The translations under genes and the position numbers were made by a program. A stretch of DNA of 64,000 nucleotides from Bugula neritina (lineage: Eukaryota; Bryozoa; Gymnolaemata; Cheilostomatida; Bugulidae). Position 1 is the first letter of the stretch. Every line of letters starts with the position of its first letter. Positions 51,501 to 63,924 of the stretch are shown here, piece after piece. Location of the stretch: NCBI GenBank assembly GCA_964035545.1, contig OZ037765.1:23624004-23688003 (forward strand). Reading direction: 5' to 3'. The notes below the pieces were generated by a model. That model was not told the origin of the DNA and did not search any database. It was given only the letters and a program-made list of their open reading frames with translations.

Positions 51501-54500
51501 TACTTACTTATTAATACATCTGCACACCTATGCCTACACCACAACAATGCAGTATGACATACGCATGTGCAAATACAAAGAGAGCATTTCTTAAATGTAG
51601 AATCTTGCTGCAGTAACATAAAAGTAAGTCTCGTAAGGATATAAGTCCCAGTACATCATACATTTGTCAAGTGTGGTGAAATAGACTCTATACCTTGAGG
51701 TTACATTTCTCACAGAAATAGGCATTATCTCCCTCTAGCAGGTCTCCTTTCACAAACTGATCCAACGACTGCTCAAGACTTGGGTTACTAACCGTCAGAT
51801 TGAGGGCAAGAAATGGTTCTTCTCTTTCGTACCTTCATTGAATATATACATCAAGTTTACATACTCCACGGGATGGTTACACGGCATATTAGGTGAACAC
51901 ACACACAAAAAAGTTATTTACAACTTAGTAATGTTGCACTATAATGATTAGCCAAGTGGAGATGCACCCATATTTAAATACTTCTTTATAGACTAATATA
52001 TGATATACACTGCTATGTGCATTATATTGGTACATTCGCATGTCTGCACACCACGTTAGTGACCTACATATGCTAACAGACTTATACAGTGATCTACATA
52101 TAAACATACATAGTGACCCTACATATCCTAATAGTGACCTAAATATACTAATAGGGACCTACATATGCTAATAGACATACATAGTGACCTACTTATGAAG
52201 GCAGTCATCACAGTTCTTTTGGTCACTAAACACACCCTGTAATTTATTCTGAAATATCGGACTCTTTCCAAACTTTTTCAAACTTTCATCCAACTGATCA
52301 GTAAGAGCTGTGAAGAAGTCGAATGAATCCTGCAACACATTATTATGTTAACATAACTCCGAATTAACTTTCAGTTTTAATAAACATCCAAATGAACCTA
52401 TCAGAATAGAATATTATGCTGACTATGTGATTGACCTTACCTGCTGTTCCCGGACATTGACGCTTTGCCCCCACAGTTTGAACACATGCCACAACTCTGC
52501 TGGCTCATAGTACTGTAACTGACTGTAAAGTAGATGGCCGAACACGTGCTGCATCTCGTGGAACACTCTGGGAAAGAAAATAGATGCATGCATATAGATT
52601 TATACATTAATATAAACGAAGTGGTGAATAAAAGGTCTTGTGCCATGCAGACTTTCTAATATTACTAAAAAGTATGAGAGGACTGATTCTAACAAAAGTC
52701 TGCTCGGACGACATACTCTACAATGCAGCAAGATACAGATGGTCAAAATTAGTACCATTTACGAGTTACTTTATTATACACAGCTTCTCTTTAGTACACA
52801 TATATTGAACTTAACTAAACATGGTAAATCTCCAGCCTTCTAACGGCATAAAAAGTGGCAAGTGATAAAAAATGTTTGAAAGTTTAAAGCTTTTGTGACA
52901 GTTAACAAAAATATTTAATTGCAAGAAAGATGACTCAATGCTTTGCCCCTAGTAAAAATAATAAATATATATATCTATACAATATTAGCATATTATGAGT
53001 ATAGTGTCAGTATGTTGCAAACTAAATGATAGCAGTTGATTCATGAGGACCATATTATAAATGAGTGTTCTGAATAAACTTGCTAAAAACACAAAACTAA
53101 CGTTTTAACATCTCCTAGTTCATCTTCGTCAACACCAAGAATGGCGTCAGCTATACCAGGTATCATGAACATCTGCTGTATGACCGAGTTCATGTAGCAC
53201 GTCGCGCCTCCATTCTTCAACCCAACAAACCCTGCAATAGTTAGAAATTTTCTACAAACAGTTGCTACCTGTAAGGGATATATTATATATACCTGTGTAT
53301 ATATATACAACATAACATATATAATTATATATTATATTATATTATTATATATTATACATAATAATATATAATATAATATAACAGATAATCAAATACTAGA
53401 ATATGATGTATTGAGCAGCTAGCATCCACTGAACACGAGTATGCAGCATATCACATATACAAGTACCGGAAGGAGCTCTCCCTTCTACTGGAGGCATATA
53501 CTCCCAGTCTGTGGTCTCAGTAGTGGAGTGATGCCACAGGACTAATTTACTAGCCAGTGTTTGTAAACCTTCCATACTGTCTTTACACACTTCTATGAGA
53601 ACATCATATGCAGCAGATTGCGTCAGCGATACCACACACCTGTAACAGAGATACCACACCTGCATAAATATGGTATCGCTGTTGTAACAGAGATATACTG
53701 GGTCCTATATTAACTCATCATGTACATAGTCTACTAGAATGATGAATGTGACATTTTGTGAAATAAAATTATCAGGAAAAACAGCATGCTAACTTCGCTG
53801 ATGAGTTTCTACAAGATTTCAAAGTGAGATAACTTTTAATAATTTCAAAATGGTATGTATTTCATATTGCGATTTTAAAGCGTATGCTAGTCACAGTTGT
53901 AGTGCAGAGGGTAAAAGTTAAAAAGTCTCTAGTATGTAGTCACTCAACAGTAGTGATTTCACATTATTTGGAAACAAATGCTGTGACTGTTGTAGACTAC
54001 TTACCAGTAAGATATATTACTACCAGGCAGATTGAAATGGAATAAAAATTCAACTCAAGTTATGATTAATCTAAAAATACCATCAGGCTAACTTGAACTG
54101 CCCTTATTGATACCATGTGGTTCATTCATCAAAATACTAAGATCGGTGCTGCTATGAAAATACATGATTTTTCACGTAAAAGAGCAATTCTATAGCATAA
54201 CCTCAGTCAAACTCTGAATATTTTATTGATCTCCTCTTGATAACTATGTAAGCTGTCATAGTTAGCACAACTCTTAAAAATGAGTAACAAGGACCTCTAA
54301 AAAGATGTTAGCTACAAAGTTTAGTTTTGTCAAGGTATTGGCATAAAAACTGAATGAAATCTTCAAGTATGTTAAAGTAGTTAGATTTGCCTGTATGAAT
54401 GCATATAAGCACCACTGTACTACACATGATATTCCATTGACACACGATGCAACTCTGAACACATACTTGGGAGAATAATCAGTGAGTGAGTCCCTGCAGT

Positions 54501-57500
54501 CACTCGATCTCTCCAACTTTGAGGTAGGAAAGAGAAACTCATCCAGTAGTGTATGTATTAGAGACATCAGTTTGGTCTTATCTACACCTTCACACGTGAG
54601 TAAACACTGGACTAGTTTGAGATGACCTAGAAGACAAGATGACAACACATAGATGAAAACAGGATGTACAGATTTTTGAAAAATGTCAACAAGAATGCAC
54701 TAGTATTTTACATATCTTTTCGTAAACTACACTTTCTGCATACTAAGTGTTACATTTTTTTGCACTAAAAGTTATTTCACCGAAGAATTGAACACAATAT
54801 CAGCATATGGTTCTACTTTTGTTCTGTATTGAACATATATAGTGTACATATGAGAGGGTGATGTGTGTAATACTGTGTAAGGAACACGAGTAAGCTACAG
54901 TGGAACACACCAGTTAGCAAGATGTCATCAGTTGAAAGGTCAGATGTTCTACTAGCAGAGGGCTGAAAGTTACGGAGCCAGTTTATTTCATCTTTCAACA
55001 TATTCGGTACATTGATGTCCAAACTCTGTTGCTCCTCTAACGTCAGGTGCATTAGTAAGTAGCATCGGAGGTCAAAGTATTGCAGACATTGATTCAGGAG
55101 CCTCTATAAAGAATACATATACACTACAATAAGTGATATATTTGCTTTTTATACATTTAAAATATGTCTGTAAGTAACTTTAGAACATATAATAGCATGC
55201 TCTAAATATACTATAAAAACTTTTTTATTGAATCCGAAAACTGACAGTTCAACAACTTAGAGCAAAATGGAGCTGAATTAAAAAGGAACAAGTACAATAG
55301 GTGTGAATGACATGCATACTTGCTTAGCACCGCGAGTAGAGCAGTATGTCACCCAGTACGGCAGTCTCGCACTCAACACTATTTGCAGCAGGAAGTGTTT
55401 AGGGCTGACGGTAGAGCTGGCATCTGCCGAACACTCGGAAAACTTTTTCAGACCTGAAGAGACACATTCTCGAACTTCGTGTCGGCAGCAGCACGTCAAC
55501 ACATCCAACAGAAAGTCAGCAACACATGGCAGAGAATAGAAGCAGCCTGAAAAAAGGGTGTACACTATATTTGGTAATGCTATCAACATACAGAAATATT
55601 AGCTGTAAAACAAGTCGACTCACAGTATGAGAATGCGCCATTGTTGAGCGACCTAAATCCAGGCTCACATCAACATATTGCATAAATATGAAACTTCAAA
55701 AATAATAAACACTTGCTTAAAGCAGGGCTGTTAAGTTACATTTATGCAAAAATCTAAACATATCAGATAAATACAATTTCACGGTTAAATATGCTCAAGA
55801 AATTTGTCTTATAATAAATTTGAGACGCATAATATGTCTTCAATTCATTCGAGATTTCACCTCACCTACTAATAGCGTTGCAATGTGGCTCAGTGTCGGA
55901 GGACTAGAGAACTATTACTGATTATGGCTAACATTTATTACATGTTATTCTGAACTGCTGCAATATGCAGATTAATCACTAGGATGATGGAAAAGTTTGA
56001 GCTTATAGTGATAACATTTGAGCAAACTCTGTCAAGTGGTGAACTAAAGAAGATCTAGCTGGTTACATTTGCTGAACTTCCTTCTCCACCAGACCACATC
56101 ACAATAAGGTTACCCAAGTTGATAGATCAATGGAAGACACACGTGCACAAAATTTACTATAAAATTAATTTGGGTGTAAATAAAAGTTGGGCATACAACT
56201 CCACAGCTGCATTCAAGTTGCACCTAAAATATTTCTACATTTCAATAGTATCAATGCAATTAGACAGCCTCGCTATAATTACAGTAAAAACTATATTAAA
56301 GTATACAGCAGCCAATTTATGCAACAAAACACTTCAACTTTTAGTTAAAAATACAAACCTATCAGATCCTGTCTGGAGCACAAGCAGAATATCATAATAT
56401 CAAAAGCTTTGACGGAGATGGCAGAATCGAGAGGGTCAACAGCAGTCTGACTGAGACAAACACCAGCGTGGAGACATGCAAGATCGCTGTCACTGCTAGA
56501 GCTGGCAGCACTATCTGTAAAATTATGAACTTTTAACAGTCAGCAGCATTTATTTTCAGTTTAACATAAAACAAAAATTAATCCTAAATAAGTATATATA
56601 TTGCTCATTACTATCCGAATGCTGCCTGAAAATCTAAACAAGACCAGAGACCAATAAATATGTCAAAAGTTTAAACAGGGATAGTGATTATAAACTCGAG
56701 TAAGTTTTTGTAATAGATGCAAGTTGTAAAAAAATAAGCAAAGGGTTCCCACTTAGCTAGGACAAAAGCACAAACTGTGCTACTTTATGGCCCAAATTCG
56801 AAATAGACAAATGCACAAGGTGTCCCAGTAAGCACTGTATGCAATGTATTGGATGATTAGCAAATGTGTACCTGCGCTGTTCTGCCTTAGTCTCCCATAA
56901 CTAGTGAGATCTTTAGTGGGCTGAATGCTGCTGGAGAGGTGGTGTTTGCCTACGCTGGCAGCCCACGACACTCTCATTAGACAGCTTATCATATCAGAGA
57001 ATTCACACAGTTCCATTGACTGCAGGGATGGAAGAGGTAGGGAACACAGTATAGACTTGGCAGTACCCCGAACTGTTTCTCCACATAGGAGATACCTGGT
57101 AACAAGGTAAATGTGTTCTGTTAGATATCTTTTGTTTATCAAGAATGCACCTGGGCAGATAAACTGTTTATTAAAAACAAATTCATTCAGCTATTAGTTG
57201 AATATGCTTAGCCTAAAAATTATTAGACCTTAGGTTAATAGAATAATTTGATTGCTATGAATGATGCAACAGCTGTGTATAAAATAAAAACAGAATGAAG
57301 ATTTCTATAGTGCATATGTAAAACGTGCCATTTCCAAAGCATAAAGACATGATACTTATGTAACAAAGGCATTCACAAACTACTAGTAGTATTACAATAA
57401 TTAGGCAGAATACAGTTAAATTTAAGTGACAGCTCTAAGAGTATCAAATTTTATTCGAGGATCTAAAACCTGAGTATAATTTTATCACAGTAATTACACG

Positions 57501-60500
57501 CGCACTGAGTTTAATACTTACGAGATGATTTGTAGGGCTAGACTATAGCACGCTTGTCTTACTTCATGCTCAACGTCGGCGGGGAAATATTCCACGTGAA
57601 ATATTTGCAGCATCAAGCTGAGTCCATTACCAGAGATGAACTCCTCACAGAACTGAGTAGGTCTACCACTAGGAAGATCCACTGGCATGATACGTGAACT
57701 CAACACCTGCACAAATATCCACCAAAATATATATGTCATTCGGTAGGAATTAGTTGTGCCGCAAAGATATTATACAAAAGCCCATAAGAAATGTCCATTT
57801 ACACAACAAATTATTCATTCTAGCTAACTGCAATGAGCGAAAAAAGTATTTAAAGATTGATAACTTAAAACCCCTAAAATCTAAAAGTATATAACTTTAC
57901 AAAATAGAGGTAAAACATACGCGCTTATCTACACCCTGAAGAACACCACAATATGGCCGCTATGTGTTCAATGTTTAGCCTAAGACATTGATGCTTCTGA
58001 AACTAGAGTAAATGCAGTACAATCGGTACCTCCAGGTTGTATCTAACTCTGAATGGGGAGGTCTCTTTATTCGTAGTAGAAGCTGAAGGTCTGTTAAACA
58101 ATGCTCCAATCACAGTGGAAGAAGAGGATTTCCTGCTCAGCATGGAGGTTTGACTACCGTAGGCGGGGCCAGTAGCATTCCTCACTTTACGAGGACTGGG
58201 GGCGGGGCTGGTTGCCGGGGAGCTAGCAGCAGAGCTGGGCAATGACTCATTGGTGCACGCTGACATCGACCTGGTATGGTGGGCTTTGGTAGAGCCGCCA
58301 GAGCAGGTAATATTATCTATCATATCTACAACTGCTGGGTCCGTGGGAATGAGATGCAGCAAGGCCACAACTCGCCTTGTGATCCTGTCATTAGATAGAA
58401 ACACAACATATAGGAAGTGGTAAACAGACTAACAAGTAATGGTGTAATAATATGTCTTCAAAATTTGTTTTATTTTTTAAATTCATATTTAAGTTTCTTA
58501 AAATATTCTATGGTACTACACCACTAGAACCTCCACAGCTAGAACATGCAACCAGTGCAGAGTTCAGAACACTTACTGATGCTCCCCTAGTTCAGCTAGC
58601 TGGTACAACAGTTTAAACACTTGACTCTCGTGAGCTATCATTACTCCGGGCAAGTTCTTCTCATACTCCCAGTTACCCAGCTTGATGGGTGAAGTGGCGC
58701 CCAGCACAGCACTGGCAGATGCGCTGGCGGTAGCAGTTGGTACACTCTCCGATACTGTGGGCAGTGCCGGCTATAATACAGATACACTCATATACATCCT
58801 TATATGGAAACTTCACATACACTTTATATTCATATATAACTGTACCATCACAACACATTTGTAGTCCTTGACCATGAAACCTTCTCACTGAACATTGACA
58901 TGTCAGAATAGTAGCATACCTCAGACTAATGATGAAGATTTGTAGAGAAGTGACTCAACTTTTACACGCAACAACATACTGTCTGGGACAGCATACTGAT
59001 TAGTTATAGCTAATACCAAACTCATGGTAACATTTTTACAATACATTCATCATACATTTACCAAAACCAGCAAAAACACCAACTAAATTACAAAACTAAA
59101 CACAATAGTTATCAGTTCTTCCAGTAGCTTACAACTTACTTGGGATACGGATGTGGTGGAGGGCAGATAACTTAATCGGAAAAGAATCTTATGCCCGTCA
59201 TCAACTCCAAGCTGCCCTAATAGCCTCTGGTCCTTGTTATGACTTTTCAGCTCAGCTTTGCTAAACTGAATATGCTCTGGACTCACTCCCATGTGATCAG
59301 CTATCAGCGTACGGAAGGAGAGGAGTGACTCATTCCGATGAGTCTAAAACACACCTCCACTTATCAAATAGCAAAGAATGATTAATATAAAATATGTAAA
59401 GACTAACGCTACAAGTATAGAGGCTACCGGCACATGTCTATTCCGGAACAGATCTGGCCTATTAAACATAATTATCAACTAAAATATTAATGTTGAGAAT
59501 CAAGATTCAGTTTTTAATTCAAGTTTATAGCTATAATTTGTATAAGATGGGTGATGAAAAGATGATTACAAAAAGACAAATTCTGCTAAACATGTGTACA
59601 CAGCAGTAAGTGAGCAGAACATAATCATGTGTGAATGAATTAAAAAAAATTACAAACATTCCATTCACAAAAACCAATCGCAAATAAATCATTGCCCAAA
59701 CACTAATCTGAATTCAGCTACATGATCTCTAGACGTCTCATGATCTCTAAGATGTACTCACTTGTATCACAAAGTTTTCCTTCCGAGTCTCAAATTCACA
59801 GTGGATGGTGAGAGGGGAGCCGTAGAAAGACGAGCCGTGCGGTAGAATAGACCTCGGCTGGTTATATGCTTCTTCAACAGCCAACACATAATTCTCAACT
59901 ATCAATAGCAGCCGCTCAATATTGAGAACATATGTGGGTGTCAGCGGGGCAGGCAACTTCTCTAAACCTGTCAATCAAACCCACTCGGCATTCAACATAA
60001 ATGTATTATATAATGTGGGAAAGAGTGAAACATGCGCTATTAAAAATTCTCGCACGATTCTTTCATTTCAGGGGCGGATGCTGCGAAGGGGTACAACTGC
60101 ACACCACATACCTGGCACAATGGGAGCGGATAAGATATGCAAGGCTTGAGAAAGAGATCTGAACACCACGGAGCCTCCAGCCCTCAGTGATATCAGCAGA
60201 GTCTCCAGTCTTTCGTGACATTCAGCAATAAACTTCTTGTGTAGCAGAGCTGTATCCTACAACCACAATCCTAGTTAACATATACAGCAGTACACAGTCT
60301 TAATAGCATGTTCTAGCACATTAGTCTCAAACTTTTCAACAGTTTGCACTTTAAAGGGGTGGTAGACTCCTAGGTAATGCCTATAATAGCAGGTCTTGAT
60401 AACATGCTCTACCACATTAGCCTCAAACTACTCAACAGCTAGCACCCCCGGGGGGGGGGGGGGGTTCTTACACACCACACAATAGTATAACAGAACACTG

Positions 60501-63500
60501 ACTCTCTTGTATTTAGGAGCAAGGTTGATGTAGATGTTGTCTAGAAGAAAGCTGATGGCTTGCTTAGCTATATCACTGTCACCAATGTTTAGACAGAGAG
60601 TCCACAACTCGTCCAGACCAACCAGGTCTGTCTTCTCCACCAGCAGAGTGCCAGCCTTCAGCTTATGTTCGTGCAGATTCACAGCTTCAAAAAACTTCTT
60701 CCAGCATTTGAAGCCTACAAATAGGATTTATTCTTCGGTAACTAAAGTAGCAGAGTGTAAGTTTAATATGAGAAATAGAAGAGTAGTCTAACATTATAAT
60801 TCAAGGACTGGTAACTTAACCCAAGGAAAAAATTTTTGAACAAAGCAATTCTATAAGAAGCTGCTAATACATAAATAACTTCCAAGTTCATAATAACTAC
60901 ATCCTCAACCATATATGTATAGCAAAGATTGTTAGAGTAAATTATATAAATATAAATATATGAAGTTGGCAATACCTTCACTGGAGAGATTATGCGAATG
61001 ATCAGCAAGCAATTTCTTAGCAAAGAGGTTACCAACAGCCTCAGTTTCAAGCTCGCTGATTTGCTCAGTGAGCCACCTGTAACACACATCTCTGTCCCAC
61101 GGGCAGGACTCGTGCTTCACTATCATACACTCCCAGAAGTCCTTCACTCTATTCCATGACATGAATACAGCTGACTCTTGCAGAACAAAACTCAAACACT
61201 GGAGATGTAGCTCCACCATCTGTCAAACACAAAACAATAAATAGAGAGTATGTTTAAGTAAGTCAAATTAAAAGAGACTGTATCATTGTGATTTAGTGAC
61301 AACTATAATATATTTGATGTGAGTTTAGTGTATGTATGCTAAAGTTGATCAAGCCATAAAAATATACTAGCTAAAAATACAACCCAATGTAAGCATACAA
61401 TAAAGATAGGAGGCTTTTACTAACAGCCAAAGCAATATTTCTAGACATTTTAGCAAACTGGTGTTGAAACATCATATGCAGTTTTATTAGCCAGTATAAG
61501 TGTCAATCACGGTTTACTAGCATTCTATGCATATTGGTGTTGGCCCAATATTAGAACCACCCAACTCTATATCAAAGCCATACAGTAATAATGCTCAATA
61601 CTTTACAGTCTTACCTCTTCGTGGGTATATTTAGTGTCAGCGGAGAATGCAGGATGAAGCTCCATGCCTGCAACAGTGGCAGCTTTCACGTTGAATTGAT
61701 GACAAGATATAAGACTAGATGTGAGGAGTTTGGTTATATCACATATTTTATGTATATCCAACAGTATTCTAGCTCGGTCAGCTCTGTTGGTCTGCTTCAC
61801 TACGTTTCGTATAAGGTTTAGTAGCTGCTTTAGAGAAGGCATTATCCATGTACCTAAACATAATTTATTATTATATTAGATACACACAGCCAGACTTATT
61901 CAAACCATTTGAAAACCACTCATTCACTCTCATGTACCTAGATATAATTTATTATTATTTCACATACTCACATCCAGACTTGTGCAAACCATTCGAAAAC
62001 TGAATGTGACGATAAAACCACTCATTTACACTTTATAACTCTGTTATATTGGATACATTAGTTGAAGAAGTGAGTGTGTTTCAGTCAGCTGACTTAGAAC
62101 TCAAGACATAAGACTAAGTGTCAGCAAAATACAGAGATGTGATTGTCACATGTCACTTATAAAACTATTTCATATATTTTTAATGTTAATTCGAACGCAT
62201 CTAAGGCATGGGAATCCATTATTAAAATAAGTATTTTATTTAGTAAGAATTAAAGTCAAATATTGAACGTCATTATTGAAAAGTTAACATTATTTTTAGC
62301 TCCGTATGTTGAAATTTGCTGGTAAATTAATTGCCAAAAAGATATGTTTAAAATTACGACAAACTTTACATATTATGAAAACCAAAGTTCAAAAAGTTAA
62401 AAATTAGTTGTGACAGCGCCAAGTGTTCTCAAGAGTAGTTTGCGGTGACTAAACCAGCAGCAGAGAGTACAGCATAGCTATTGCAGGTGCCATCATAATC
62501 AAACAATTGAAATATGACATGACACTCAATCAGCTGGGAATACTGATAGCCAGTTTATACATGAATACACGGAATAAAATTTACATGGTACTTTCTGATA
62601 AATTGTCAGCGTACTTGCAACATAAAGTTTCCTATGAAATGGCGCTATATCTATAGAACTAATACGGAAATATATATTCACAGACAGCTGAATTTAATCT
62701 CATAACAAAAATGAGATATATCTTTACAAAAAAGCTTTTTATTACCCAAAGTGTGAAATTTATAGATATACATAAAAGTTATGGAGCAGTGGTCATCTAA
62801 AGGTTAGAGCGCTGGCTTAGTAAATCCCAAGTCATGGGTTCGATCCCCATTAAAAGCCCTTAGTGATGGTAGGAAAAGCATCCAGTCATAACTGCTCCTG
62901 CGGCACATAGGATAAAGTCCTTAGCCCGCTTAAAAAACTTTTCCATTAGAGGTTTCTCACAGGGAACGTGACTATAAGCTTTCATGAGTTTTTATATACA
63001 TAAAATTATACCACATCATTTAACAGATAAAATATTGCAATACCTTTTTTAATGCTATCAATGCACCTCTCCAAATACTTCTTCTTGTACGAGTCTTTCA
63101 TACTACTGCTCTCTGTCATGATATTATACATTTCGTCTAAACCTCTATCTACCAGCACACGGCTCATATCCTCTCTGTGACACAAGTCCCACAACACCTC
63201 CACAACCTACACATACGCAAATAGGGCTGACTAGTTACATTTATGCAGCATTAAAATAAATATAAAGATCTTAGCTACGGATAAAGATTTTACAGCGTTG
63301 AGGTTGTGTGCTCAAAAAAGTTGGTTTCATAATGAATTTTATGCATGCATTTCTTCAATTCATTTCAGCTCACGTGCTGCAGACTTAGTGATCATAGCTT
63401 GTTCTTTTCAACTGTTGTTGTACACACTGGGAGGTTCAAAAGTTGGAAACACAGACTACATGCACTGCTAAGTAAGAAAGCAATAACATAATATTGCAGA

Positions 63501-63924
63501 TAGTAGGCATGTAAATACTAGAAGAATCTGAGAGGAAGTTGGTTACTGCTATGTAGGACGATCACATGACAGCAATACCTTAATTGCGAGCTCACTACTC
63601 TTCGTATCTTTGCCAATAACTCCAAGCAGAGAGATCAGTTTCTGCTTCATATCTCCGGTCTCTATCAGCCAGTTGTCGGTAATCAACAGGGAGAAGTTGG
63701 AGAACTGATCTATAGAGAACTGGGAGGCAGCGGCAGCAAATATGCTGTGAATATTATCTATCACGTGGCTAGTCTGGTCATCCTGTGCAAAGAAACATCA
63801 TAGCTTAAGATACTTGAATAAATATGGCACCTGCAAGAACCTGCCAACACCTAATGAGTGCTGGAAGATGTAGGTGTGTGTACCAAAGTCACATTGAGCT
63901 CTTTGAGCACTTTGAGATGCAGCA
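45568..63924 (-). CDS. USP24: Ubiquitin-specific protease 24, 5' part beyond right edge
   Basis: USP24 removes ubiquitin from substrates. Thirty-five exons: 63924-63884 (weakest), 63782-63579, 63206-63044, 61853-61615, 61219-60976, 60714-60503, 60256-60112, 59967-59762, 59343-59140, 58770-58577, 58384-58030, 57706-57522, 57095-56872, 56514-56359, 55546-55320, 55103-54911, 54626-54467, 53639-53467, 53231-53102, 52567-52441, 52329-52193, 51832-51694, 51414-51295, 50860-50587, 50401-50205, 50104-49884, 49461-49351, 49054-48949, 48625-48506, 48366-48274, 48015-47910, 47644-47337, 46907-46729, 46529-46394, 45714-45568. All phases agree: about 2057 residues of the usual 2600. A ubiquitin-like domain sits in 59343-59140 and a Ser/Pro-rich linker in 58384-58030. 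In the USP fold the Cys box is [13 protein letters not shown] and the His box is [12 protein letters not shown]. Zinc cysteines are CDDC and CEKC; the end of the fold is [23 protein letters not shown] and [17 protein letters not shown] fit USP24 better than USP9X. Missing: N-terminal UBA region. Confidence 0.93.
46612..46740 (-). repeat. 22-bp minisatellite made of splice donors, 6 copies
   Basis: The donor of the USP24 exon 46907-46729 lies in an array with an exact 22-base period. On the minus strand each unit reads roughly TATTTATTAAGGTAAGTCAC. GT dinucleotides fall at 46728, 46706, 46684, 46662, 46640 and 46618. Five of the six are full GTAAGT donors; one is GTAACT. The first unit includes the exon end (CAGTATCTGCTAG), so the array was apparently seeded by the exon/intron border. 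Confidence 0.95.
47037..47185. mobile_element. Small palindromic MITE, copy 2, in a USP24 intron
   Basis: The left end GCAGTAGCGGAGAAATTGAG pairs with the right end, the reverse complement of GGTAGGTGCAGTAATGGAGA. It is about 150 bp with no coding capacity, a second member of the family at 34430-34597. Confidence 0.75.
52055..52200 (-). repeat. Minisatellite at a second USP24 splice donor
   Basis: The exon 52329-52193 ends CTTCATAA followed by GTAGGTCACTATG. The core (TATGTAGGTCACTATTAG on the minus strand) recurs with variants; its GACCT/GATCT/GACCC cores start at 52186, 52156, 52136, 52115, 52091 and 52061, spacing 20-30 bases. Most copies keep a GTAGGT-like donor. Confidence 0.85.
53628..53690 (-). 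repeat. Duplicated splice acceptor at USP24 exon 53639-53467
   Basis: On the plus strand GATACCACACACCTG (53628-53642) is followed by GATACCACACCTGCA (53650-53664). Read on minus, two AG acceptors each precede GTGTGG, 20 bases apart (at 53640 and 53660). An inverted copy (TGGTATCGCTGTTGTAACAG, 53671-53690) lies next to them, so a hairpin is possible. Confidence 0.75.
56672..56716 (+). mobile_element. Short SINE tail fragment
   Basis: AAACAGGGATAGTGATTATA followed by AACTCGAGTAAGTTTTT matches the 3' end of the SINE body at 62950-62993 and 19648-19686. It lies in a USP24 intron. Confidence 0.5.
60301..60447. repeat. Direct repeat of about 47 bases, 98-base spacing
   Basis: ATAGCATGTTCTAGCACATT (from 60302) and ATAACATGCTCTACCACATT (from 60398), each continuing into CTCAAAC and a CAACAG then GCAC block, form two diverged copies in a USP24 intron. 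Confidence 0.7.
60450..60464 (+). repeat. Poly-G run of 15 bases (poly-C on the USP24 sense strand)
   Basis: The run directly follows five C residues. In the USP24 transcript it is a C-run about 40 bases after the donor of the exon ending at 60503. Length is subject to slippage error. Confidence 0.9.
61848..62032 (-). repeat. 84-base duplication of a USP24 splice acceptor
   Basis: The segment starting at CATGTACCTAAACATAATTT (61848) is repeated from CATGTACCTAGATATAATTT (61931). The copies share further blocks, including CCAGACTT, CAAACCATT and ACCACTCATT. The first copy carries the acceptor of exon 61853-61615; the second carries an intact CTAG acceptor 84 bases upstream in the intron. Confidence 0.8.
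62783..62993 (+). mobile_element. Full-length tRNA-derived SINE with target duplication
   Basis: The head is tRNA-like: GGTTAGAGCGCTGGC followed by a perfect B box GGTTCGATCCC at 62837-62847. A non-tRNA body follows (GCATCCAGTCATAACTGCTC, AAGTCCTTAGCCCG, CTATAAGCTTTCATGAG). Nearly identical flanks, ATATACATAAAAGTTAT (62766-62782) and ATATACATAAAATTAT (62994-63009), are the target-site duplication. It lies in a USP24 intron in antisense orientation. Partial copies occur at 13825, 19541 and 56672. Confidence 0.88.

Noticed and set aside
62783-62860. A tRNA gene
   Set aside because: The B box is perfect, but the stem pairing is poor, the sequence continues into a shared non-tRNA body, and target duplications flank the whole unit. 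It is a SINE head.
45568-63924. Identity as USP9X rather than USP24
   Set aside because: GGATCYMN and flanking residues are shared by both, but YEREE, REQQDSFDFF and [13 protein letters not shown], and the tail after the USP fold, follow USP24.
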